In this document: piece after piece, positions 1 to 5,790 of the stretch
Position numbering within the stretch: position 1 is the first letter of the stretch
Layout of the letters: the number at the start of each line of letters is the position of its first letter
Source of the DNA: Phycisphaerae bacterium
Lineage (GTDB): Bacteria > Planctomycetota > Phycisphaerae > Sedimentisphaerales > SG8-4
DNA length: 6,461 bases
Reading direction: 5' to 3'
Assembly: GCA_030613765.1 (NCBI GenBank)
Contig: JAUWLI010000179.1
Span: forward strand, 1 to 6,461
The notes under the pieces: generated by a model
What the model was told of the DNA's origin: nothing
Database searches by the model: none
The model's input: the letters and a program-made list of their open reading frames with translations, nothing else
Program-made: the position numbers and the translations under genes

Positions 1-1
1 C

Positions 2-301
2 TTGATTGCAGACAAGACCGGACAGGACTACCATTCACTTGCTGTTGCAGATTTCGATAACGATAATGACCTCGACATCTTTTCAGGTGGTGGCCCATTA
101 ACCAGTAAGCCGCCCCATAAATGGTTTATCTGGGAAAATCTCGACGGCAAAGGCAAAAACTTCAAACAGCATTTGATTCTCAGCGGAAAACGATGCCACG
201 AATCCAAAGCAGCCGACGTTGACGGCGACGGCGATATTGACATTTGTTCCAAGCCCTGGAATGGTAATGAGCATGTCTACCTTCGAAACATGCTTAAATA
301 G
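2..301 (+). CDS. FG-GAP/VCBS repeat protein, C-terminal fragment (5' end outside window)
   Basis: This is the C-terminal 99 residues of a larger protein; the frame is open to the left edge, so the TTG at position 2 is probably an internal codon and not the start. Two acidic loops are visible: DFDNDNDLD at residues 17-25 and DVDGDGDID at residues 72-80. They are spaced about 55 residues apart, which fits successive blades of an FG-GAP/VCBS (integrin-alpha-like) beta-propeller with calcium bound in the DxDxDxDxD loops. The chain ends shortly after the last blade (HVYLRNMLK), with no C-terminal anchor or sorting domain. Proteins of this family are usually secreted or cell-surface and take part in adhesion, carbohydrate binding or periplasmic scaffolding, but the specific role cannot be read from this fragment. 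It ends at TAG (299-301). Confidence 0.85.
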   Translation: MIADKTGQDYHSLAVADFDNDNDLDIFSGGGPLTSKPPHKWFIWENLDGKGKNFKQHLILSGKRCHESKAADVDGDGDIDICSKPWNGNEHVYLRNMLK

Positions 302-382
302 GCACTACTGTGTAATTAGAGTTCCACTTACCCGACATACCGTACAGCCCACCTGCATTTCCCTTTTATTTTGGGTAAATCG

Positions 383-409
383 CTGACAAATTGCCGATAC
401 TTATATAGT
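383..409 (+). promoter_or_regulatory. Possible sigma70-type promoter upstream of the membrane-protein gene
   Basis: CTGACA at 383-388 (5 of 6 to the -35 consensus) and TATAGT at 404-409 (5 of 6 to the -10 consensus) are separated by 15 bases, shorter than the optimal 17. It lies in the 302-523 gap, after the FG-GAP gene stop and about 115 bases before the preferred start at 524. The same gap holds a loose inverted repeat (TTACCC at 328-333, GGGTAA at 373-378) too widely spaced to be a terminator. Inferred by eye only. Confidence 0.3.
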
Positions 410-511
410 CGATTTATCCGGGTGTAAATATAAGAAACTATCATGACAGGAAGGTGCCCGTATTCGGTTCTATCACGCGGCCCGGTGATCGGCTACAAAA
501 ACCGTAAATGT

Positions 512-517
512 GAGAGG
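512..517 (+). promoter_or_regulatory. Ribosome binding site fixing the start at 524
   Basis: GAGAGG lies 6 bases before ATG 524. The in-frame ATG 27 codons upstream (443) has no comparable purine-rich motif before it, and the extra residues are polar and Cys/Arg-rich, unlike the hydrophobic start of the protein. This favours 524 as the start. Confidence 0.55.
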
Positions 518-523
518 CGTAAA

Positions 524-1207
524 ATGGCAAAGTGGGCATTTTGGACAGTACTGCTTTATATCGGTTTGGTTATCGTATTATTTGTCCCTGTACTTTTGTG
601 GCTGCTTTTCATGGGCGAACCCAACATCTCCGAAATATTGGATATGTACTCTGCCTGGCAGTTTTGGGCCATAGTTGGCTTCTTTATTGTAATACAGGCA
701 TCTCTTCTTTTGGTCCCTGTTAAAATCTCCAATGACAGCTATCAGCCACGACGCCACATATGGCTTCCAATTGTGGCCACTGCTTTGGCGCTTTCGATAG
801 TGCTAATCGGGATAATATGGTCGATATTGGCGGCGATTTGGGGCGATGACGGTTGGGAGGCGGTCTATCCCTGGGCAAGCTTGGCATTCTTTGGTGTTAG
901 CTGGATCATCTGGTCGGTATTGTTTTATCGTTTCTATCACAATGCTGACCCGAAGAAATTGACTCAGCGCCTGACGACCTGGCTGCTCCGGGGAAGTATT
1001 CTTGAACTGCTTGTGGCGGTGCCAAGCCACATTATTGTTAGGCGAAGAGGAGATTGCTGCGCTCCGGGATTCACTTTTTTCGGTATCGCCACTGGTGTTG
1101 TAATTATGGCCATGGCTTTTGGGCCCGGATTATTCTTTCTGTTCTGCAAACGATTCGAACAAATGAAACCCGCGAGCAAACGTAAAAATCATCAGGTACC
1201 TAATTAA
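524..1207 (+). CDS. Conserved six-helix membrane protein of unknown function (RRRGDCCAPG loop)
   Basis: The product is a 227-aa integral membrane protein with about six hydrophobic segments: residues 5-30, 46-66, 79-104, 113-137, 152-170 and 183-208. Between the last two lies a strongly polar loop, HIIVRRRGDCCAPGFTFFG (169-187), with an Arg triplet, an Asp and adjacent cysteines C178/C179; the C-terminal tail (209-227) is basic and probably cytoplasmic. This loop looks like the signature of a small family I associate with planctomycetes and similar bacteria, but I cannot name a function. Adjacent cysteines with nearby His and Asp could bind a metal or act in redox chemistry; this is inference. 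An alternative start at ATG 443 would add 27 residues but lacks a ribosome site. The gene precedes aspS with a 186-base gap and a separate promoter candidate, so a functional link to aspS is not implied. Confidence 0.8.
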   Translation: MAKWAFWTVLLYIGLVIVLFVPVLLWLLFMGEPNISEILDMYSAWQFWAIVGFFIVIQASLLLVPVKISNDSYQPRRHIWLPIVATALALSIVLIGIIWSILAAIWGDDGWEAVYPWASLAFFGVSWIIWSVLFYRFYHNADPKKLTQRLTTWLLRGSILELLVAVPSHIIVRRRGDCCAPGFTFFGIATGVVIMAMAFGPGLFFLFCKRFEQMKPASKRKNHQVPN

Positions 1208-1283
1208 TACTCATAATTTCAGCGCAGGCTTAGGAGTTCGACCACTGCTCAATTGGCCAAAAGTCAAATCCAAAAACTCGTTA

Positions 1284-1312
1284 TTGACGAAACAGCCTTT
1301 GAAGACTATTCT
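1284..1312 (+). promoter_or_regulatory. Candidate sigma70-type promoter for aspS
   Basis: TTGACG (1284-1289, 5 of 6 to consensus) and TATTCT (1307-1312, 4 of 6) are separated by exactly 17 bases. Transcription would begin near 1319, giving a leader of about 75 bases before ATG 1394. The whole 1208-1393 gap contains no recognisable tRNA, T-box or riboswitch. Predicted by eye. Confidence 0.45.
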
Positions 1313-1379
1313 ATTTGTCTGAATATCTCGTCAGTCGTAAAGACGGCGACGGGGCAAGAATCACGAACCAGAAATTTTA

Positions 1380-1386
1380 GAGAGAG
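1380..1386 (+). promoter_or_regulatory. Ribosome binding site of aspS
   Basis: GAGAGAG ends 7 bases before ATG 1394. It supports that start over the upstream in-frame TTG at 1253, which would add 47 residues unlike the N-terminus of any AspRS. Confidence 0.6.
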
Positions 1387-1393
1387 TTTTAAG

Positions 1394-3205
1394 ATGCTCA
1401 AAAGAACGCATACTTGCGGGCGGCTTCGGCTGGAAGATGCCGGCAAAAAGGTAACACTGGCTGGATGGGCACATTCCTATCGAGACCACGGCAATCTGGT
1501 TTTTATCGACCTCCGTGATAAGGAAGGTCTGACCCAATTGGTCTTTAATCCTGTAACCCAGCCGCAGGCACACGAGCTGGCAAAGACAGTCCGCTGCGAA
1601 TGGGTAATAGCCGCAAAAGGGCTGGTTCAGCCGCGAAGCGAGGGCATGGAAAATCCAAAGCTGCCCACAGGCCAAATTGAACTGGTCGTTGAGCAGTTGG
1701 AGATTCTAAATGTCTCAAAAACACCGCCATTTGAAATCGACAGTGCTGAAAAAACAAGCGAGGAGCTGCGCCTCACCAGCCGGTATATTGACCTGCGTCG
1801 GCCCCCGGTGCAGGAAAGACTCCGGGTACGCCATCGTGTTGCGAAAATTGTGAGAGACTATTTCGATAGATTGGGTTTCCTGGAGATTGAGACGCCGTTT
1901 TTAGCCAAAAGCACACCGGAAGGTGCAAGAGATTTTCTCGTCCCCAGCAGGTTGCACAAGGACTGCTTCTACGCCCTGCCCCAATCCCCACAGCTTTTTA
2001 AGCAGATTCTAATGGTCGGCGGTCTCGATAAATACTTCCAGATAGTTCGATGCTTCCGTGATGAGGACCCGAGGGCGGACAGACAGGCCGAGTTTACCCA
2101 GATCGATGTCGAGATGAGTTTCGTCGATACTAACGATGTCATCGGCGTCCACGAAAATCTTTTAGCGAGGATCTGGAAGCAAATACTGGACATAGATGTG
2201 AAGGCACCGATGCGGCGTCTGTCATACAAAGAGGCAGTGGATGATTACGGTACCGACCGGCCGGATTTAAGATTCGATATGAAGTTAAAAGACATATCAG
2301 ATATCGCCGAAAAAAGCACGTTCAAAGTATTTACTTCCGTCGTTGAAAAAGGCGGGATTGTAAAAGGACTTTGTGCCTCAGGCAAAAATTATTCCAGAAG
2401 TGATATTGAAAAGACGCTCACCGGTTTTGTTGCCGACTATGGTGCAAAGGGGCTGGCCTGGGCGAAGCTCAAAAAAGAAAACGATAAACTTTCATTTGTT
2501 GGTGGTCTGTCCAAGTTCTTCGACCCACAACTGCAGCAAAAGATCATCAAACGCTTCAAAGCAAAAGAGGGCGACATGCTGTTGTTTGTCGCTGATAGCC
2601 AGAGTATTGCCAACAAGGCCCTGGCGCCCCTGCGATGTAAACTGGCTAAAGACCTGAAGCTCTACGATGGAAACAGCTTTGATTTTGTCTGGGTGGTAGA
2701 CTTCCCATTGTTTGAGTTCAACGAGGATGAAAAGCGTTACGATTCATTGCACCATCCGTTCACCGCTCCTGTGCCCGAAGACCTGGACAAGCTTGAAACC
2801 GACCCGGCCGGTATACGGTCACAGGCATATGATATTGTTGTTAATGGTTCTGAAATTGGAGGCGGCAGTATTCGTATCCACAACATGAAAGTGCAGCAGA
2901 AAGTCTTTGACCTGCTGAATATGTCGAAGAAGCAGGCGCAGCAGCAGTTCGGCTTCTTTCTAAAGGCTCTCGAATACGGCGCTCCACCGCACGGTGGAAT
3001 AGCATTCGGTCTTGACAGGCTCATTATGTTGCTTACCGGCACGGAAAATATTCGAGACGTCATTGCTTTCCCGAAGACACAGCGAGGCCAGTGCCTCTTG
3101 ACTGATGCACCAAGCCAGGTGGATGCAAAACAGCTCGAAGAGCTGAACCTGAGAACGCAGAAGCACTTGCGCGCAATCGAGCAAAATACAAATGACCAAA
3201 TGTAA
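1394..3205 (+). CDS. aspS: Aspartyl-tRNA synthetase, bacterial type, probably nondiscriminating
   Basis: This cytoplasmic class IIb synthetase attaches aspartate to tRNA in two ATP-dependent steps. The 603-aa length matches the bacterial family (about 590). From ATG 1394 the N-terminus (MLKRTHTCGRLRLED) aligns directly with the E. coli anticodon-binding OB fold, residues about 1-110. The catalytic domain follows, with QSPQLFKQ (197-204), motif 2 FRDEDPRADRQAEFTQID from residue 221 including R222, the bacterial GAD insertion at about 290-420, VVDFPLFEF (434-442), HHPF (453-456) and motif 3 GLDR ending at R542, then NIRDVIAFPKT. All expected catalytic motifs are present. H32 and G84 fall where nondiscriminating AspRS of Pseudomonas aeruginosa has H31 and G82, while E. 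coli has Leu at the first, so this enzyme probably also charges tRNA-Asn with Asp for later amidation by GatCAB. A promoter candidate lies upstream and the rhomboid gene follows after 55 bases. Confidence 0.97.
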   Translation: MLKRTHTCGRLRLEDAGKKVTLAGWAHSYRDHGNLVFIDLRDKEGLTQLVFNPVTQPQAHELAKTVRCEWVIAAKGLVQPRSEGMENPKLPTGQIELVVEQLEILNVSKTPPFEIDSAEKTSEELRLTSRYIDLRRPPVQERLRVRHRVAKIVRDYFDRLGFLEIETPFLAKSTPEGARDFLVPSRLHKDCFYALPQSPQLFKQILMVGGLDKYFQIVRCFRDEDPRADRQAEFTQIDVEMSFVDTNDVIGVHENLLARIWKQILDIDVKAPMRRLSYKEAVDDYGTDRPDLRFDMKLKDISDIAEKSTFKVFTSVVEKGGIVKGLCASGKNYSRSDIEKTLTGFVADYGAKGLAWAKLKKENDKLSFVGGLSKFFDPQLQQKIIKRFKAKEGDMLLFVADSQSIANKALAPLRCKLAKDLKLYDGNSFDFVWVVDFPLFEFNEDEKRYDSLHHPFTAPVPEDLDKLETDPAGIRSQAYDIVVNGSEIGGGSIRIHNMKVQQKVFDLLNMSKKQAQQQFGFFLKALEYGAPPHGGIAFGLDRLIMLLTGTENIRDVIAFPKTQRGQCLLTDAPSQVDAKQLEELNLRTQKHLRAIEQNTNDQM

Positions 3206-3246
3206 TAACCTTGCCCAAAGCAGGGGGAACGCACACCGCTGCGATT

Positions 3247-3252
3247 GAGGAG
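3247..3252 (+). promoter_or_regulatory. Ribosome binding site selecting a TTG start
   Basis: GAGGAG sits 8 bases before TTG 3261, an ideal distance. An out-of-frame ATG at 3254 lies only one base after it and would encode just nine codons (stop at 3281-3283), so the TTG is the better start for the rhomboid gene. Confidence 0.6.
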
Positions 3253-3260
3253 AATGTCTA

Positions 3261-3914
3261 TTGTTCCTGTTGCTTCCCTATAAAGTTGACGTTCAAAGCA
3301 GTAGAAGGCCGCTTGCTAACTACCTGGTAATGATTGCAATAGTAGCGGTGTTTGTCCTAAAGGAGGTTTATCCCGAATGGCGAACAGGACCTTATGTTTT
3401 AGCTGGTTGGTCTGCCGAGGGGCTTCTTGGGTATATGTGGCTGCACGATGGCTACCTTCACATTATATTCAACTTGATTTTCATTTGGGTTTTCGGTAAT
3501 GCCGTATGTGCGAAGATAGGCAATGTACTCTATCTGCCTGTATACATAGCTACAGGACTGCTGGCTGCGGTTATTCATCTTACTTTTGATGTCCGTATGG
3601 CAGTCGGTGCCAGTGGTGCGTTGTACGGTATTATCGGGGCGTATTTTGTGTTGTATCCGTATAATTCCATAAAGTGTTTTTTTTGGTTTTTAGCCTATTT
3701 GCGATTTTTCAGTATAGCAGGATTTTGGATAATTCTATTGCGTCTCGCTTTTGATATCGTGGGTGCTATTAGTGAATACACAGAGGGGCCTGCTTATTTT
3801 GCCCACATCGGAGGTTTTGTTGGTGGAGTCATATTAGTAATGATCCTCTTAATCTCAAAATTGGTGACCAGAGACAGTATGGATGATGCTATTGTCAGGT
3901 CGATAAAGGCATAA
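3261..3914 (+). CDS. Rhomboid family intramembrane serine protease
   Basis: The 217-aa product is a polytopic membrane protein that should cleave transmembrane substrates within the lipid bilayer. It keeps the rhomboid signatures: HIIFN (H67, N71) matching the HxxxN of helix 2 that forms the oxyanion site, GASG (116-119) with nucleophile S118 at the start of helix 4, and AHIGG (181-185) with catalytic H182 in helix 6. Hydrophobic segments lie near residues 19-37, 66-86, 88-107, 112-133, 139-160 and 177-200, the six-helix bacterial core with no added soluble domain. The first residues (MFLLLPYKVDV) place the TTG start at the usual distance from helix 1, and no downstream ATG would preserve it. 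The Ser-His dyad is intact, so it is likely active, but its substrate is unknown. It sits 55 bases after aspS with no clear terminator between, suggesting co-transcription. Confidence 0.92.
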   Translation: MFLLLPYKVDVQSSRRPLANYLVMIAIVAVFVLKEVYPEWRTGPYVLAGWSAEGLLGYMWLHDGYLHIIFNLIFIWVFGNAVCAKIGNVLYLPVYIATGLLAAVIHLTFDVRMAVGASGALYGIIGAYFVLYPYNSIKCFFWFLAYLRFFSIAGFWIILLRLAFDIVGAISEYTEGPAYFAHIGGFVGGVILVMILLISKLVTRDSMDDAIVRSIKA

Positions 3915-3940
3915 AGCAAAACCAAAGATGGCAGGTATGG

Positions 3941-4060
3941 GTGAAAAATTGGCTTGAATTTTGTGCTGATTTTGAGGATAAAAGTGTTACCTCGCTGCCG
4001 GAAATACCAGCCGGGCCGTTGACTTCTTTGCAGGCGAGACTGTTTTTTGCTCACGGATAA
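3941..4060 (+). CDS. Doubtful 39-codon reading frame between the rhomboid and kinase genes
   Basis: A GTG at 3941 opens a 39-codon frame ending at TAA 4058-4060, eight bases before the kinase start. GGCAGG (3930-3935) lies 5 bases upstream and could serve as a weak ribosome site. The frame is open further back to 3887, overlapping the end of the rhomboid gene. The predicted peptide (start MKNWLEFCADF, end QARLFFAHG) is mixed in composition, with no membrane segment or known motif. An open frame of this length is expected by chance fairly often. It could be a small coupled leader gene, a decayed gene end, or nothing. Confidence 0.2.
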   Translation: MKNWLEFCADFEDKSVTSLPEIPAGPLTSLQARLFFAHG

Positions 4061-4068
4061 TAAACTTT

Positions 4069-5694
4069 ATGAGGATTAAATTAGAGCACATTGGGGCGAG
4101 GCTCTTAAAGCTTCTTAGGTTGTGGCCTCTCTCGTTAGCCGAAAAGTGCAGGATAGCATTTGGGATGGCGGTCATTGTTGTCTTAACTCTTGCGCTTTCG
4201 TGGCCTTATATCTGGATGGGCCAGCTGACCAAAAAGGCCTATCTGGATGCCGGCCGGGCCAAAGCTGAAATCCTGCTGCGTCAGCACTTCCGGCTGAAGA
4301 GGGCCGATGATACAGCCCTTCGACCACTGGCAAATACCGGGGTAGTCCTGGATGTAAACGACCCGGGGATGCAATTTATTCGTTTCACCAAAGAAGGTGA
4401 AACTGACCTGTCCCAGTTGACCGAAGAGCAGAAGGAGATGATTGAGTTCCTAAAATCTGAGCAGACGGAAGACGATGATATTTTTTTTGCCAGAAAAAGA
4501 GGACTGAGTTACAGTAACTACGTGCGGATTTTCAGGGCAGAAGATCAATGTATAGGTTGCCATAAGCCCCAGGGGTCTGCATCTGCATTTTCACCAAATG
4601 AGCAGATAGGTGCCGTGGTTATTCAGCGCCCCGCCACTGAAATCGGCGAGGCGATTTTCTTAAATCGGGTCTCGATAATCATGGCCGGACTCTTCGCTGG
4701 AGCTGGGGCTGTCGTTGCATTTTATATGATTACCCAGCGGGTAATACTGCGACCGATTCGTCAGCTGCGCGCACTTGCAAGTAATGTCGCAGAGGGGAAT
4801 CTCGATATAAGAAGCGCGATAAAGACCGGCGACGAATATGAAAAGCTCTCAAATGCCTTTAATGATATGCTCGATGGGCTGCAGGCTGCACAGGAGAAAC
4901 TCCGCCAGGCAAACAAACAGCTCGATGAAAAAATAGCAGAGCTTTCCGAGCGGAATATCGAGCTGTTCAAGGCAAACAAAATAAAGGGCGAATTTTTGGC
5001 GAATATCTCACACGAGTTCAGGACCCCCTTGAATGCGATACTCGGCTTTGCCCAGGTACTGCGGGAAAAGCCCGGCCTTCTAAAAAAGGAAAAAGCACAG
5101 AGGTACGCCGAGAATATCATTACGGGTGGAAACAGGCTCTTGAATATGATTAATGATCTGCTCGACCTGGCAAAGACGGAAGCCGGGAAAATGGAGCTGC
5201 ACATAGAAAAAACCTCTGTCGCCCAGTTGTGCAAAGCCCTGATAGCCTCCTTTTCGTTGCTGACTAAGAAAAAGAAAATCAAAGTAAAGCTCCTGACCGA
5301 TATCAATATCCCGCCCCTTATGACGGATGCCGGAAAAGTCCAGCAGATTCTCAACAATTTTCTAAGTAATGCGGTAAAGTTCACGCCCCAGCGGGGGAGA
5401 ATTGAAATTCGGGCCAGTCTCCTGCCGGATGATAATACCGTTCGCTTCGCCGTAGCTGATACAGGCTGTGGGATCGCTGAAGCCGACCGGGAAAAGATAT
5501 TTGAAAAATTCCGCCAGTCTGATGGCTCGATAACCCGTGAAACGACCGGCAGCGGCCTCGGCCTAACCATCAGTAGAGATTTAGCAGCTATGCTGGCGGG
5601 AAGTATAGGCCTGGAAAGCGAGCTTGACAAAGGATCAACCTTCTGGCTCGATATCCCAATTACACTTGTGAAGGAGGAAGCCCGGACTAACTAA
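4069..5694 (+). CDS. Membrane sensor histidine kinase with periplasmic heme-c (DUF3365/Tll0287-like) domain and HAMP
   Basis: This 541-aa protein is a two-component sensor kinase of the inner membrane. Helix 1 spans about residues 28-50 and helix 2 about 201-223. The extracytoplasmic region (51-200) resembles the DUF3365/Tll0287-like fold and contains CIGCH (161-165), a c-type heme attachment motif, followed by a strand-like NEQIGAVVIQRP stretch. A HAMP linker (about 224-276), a coiled coil (about 270-306) and the kinase core follow: H box ISHEFRTP with phospho-acceptor H315, N box with N434, G1 DTGCGI (464-469), F box FEKF (478-481) and G2 GSGLGL (494-499). There is no receiver or PAS domain and no adjacent regulator gene. 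The heme suggests sensing of redox state or a small gas, by analogy with heme-c sensors; this is inference. ATG 4069 lacks a strong ribosome site, but the conserved-looking SLAEKCRIAFG stretch before helix 1 supports including this N-terminus. Confidence 0.93.
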   Translation: MRIKLEHIGARLLKLLRLWPLSLAEKCRIAFGMAVIVVLTLALSWPYIWMGQLTKKAYLDAGRAKAEILLRQHFRLKRADDTALRPLANTGVVLDVNDPGMQFIRFTKEGETDLSQLTEEQKEMIEFLKSEQTEDDDIFFARKRGLSYSNYVRIFRAEDQCIGCHKPQGSASAFSPNEQIGAVVIQRPATEIGEAIFLNRVSIIMAGLFAGAGAVVAFYMITQRVILRPIRQLRALASNVAEGNLDIRSAIKTGDEYEKLSNAFNDMLDGLQAAQEKLRQANKQLDEKIAELSERNIELFKANKIKGEFLANISHEFRTPLNAILGFAQVLREKPGLLKKEKAQRYAENIITGGNRLLNMINDLLDLAKTEAGKMELHIEKTSVAQLCKALIASFSLLTKKKKIKVKLLTDINIPPLMTDAGKVQQILNNFLSNAVKFTPQRGRIEIRASLLPDDNTVRFAVADTGCGIAEADREKIFEKFRQSDGSITRETTGSGLGLTISRDLAAMLAGSIGLESELDKGSTFWLDIPITLVKEEARTN

Positions 5695-5780
5695 AAAGCT
5701 GCCCGCAGGATTGGGACCAAACCGAAAAACTGTTTATCCCATAACGCTGGTAAACAAACCATCTGCCTTTGACTGAAAAA

Positions 5781-5785
5781 GGAGG
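5781..5785 (+). promoter_or_regulatory. Strong ribosome binding site of the S9 peptidase gene
   Basis: GGAGG lies 5 bases before ATG 5791. It is the strongest Shine-Dalgarno sequence in the window and fixes the start directly ahead of a signal peptide. Confidence 0.75.
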
Positions 5786-5790
5786 AAATT

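Noticed and set aside
443..523. Extension of the membrane protein to ATG 443
   Set aside because: There is no ribosome site before 443, whereas GAGAGG is well placed before 524. The extra 27 residues are polar and Cys/Arg-rich and do not form a signal peptide.
1253..1393. Upstream extension of aspS to TTG 1253 (47 extra residues)
   Set aside because: The N-terminus from ATG 1394 aligns directly with AspRS of other bacteria and has a ribosome site. The extension has no resemblance to a known domain and overlaps the promoter candidate.
1208..1393. tRNA or T-box-like element in the aspS leader
   Set aside because: The stretch near 1231-1255 looked faintly tRNA-like, but there is no TTCGAATCC-type T-loop, no acceptor stem pairing and no T-box motif.
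2737..3234. Antisense frame of 165 codons on the - strand over the end of aspS
   Set aside because: It covers the AspRS motif 3 region, which is clearly coding on the + strand, and its Cys/Ser/Arg-rich product has no recognisable domain.
4761..5630. Long antisense frame of 289 codons on the - strand
   Set aside because: It lies wholly inside the kinase core, whose H, N, G1, F and G2 boxes are all intact on the + strand. The antisense product is Ser/Arg/Phe-rich with no recognisable domain, which is typical of a shadow frame.
5708..5723. Near-palindrome GGATTGGGACCAAACC after the kinase as a terminator
   Set aside because: The stem is short with a mismatch and leaves a tiny loop, and no T-run follows. 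It does not qualify as a rho-independent terminator.
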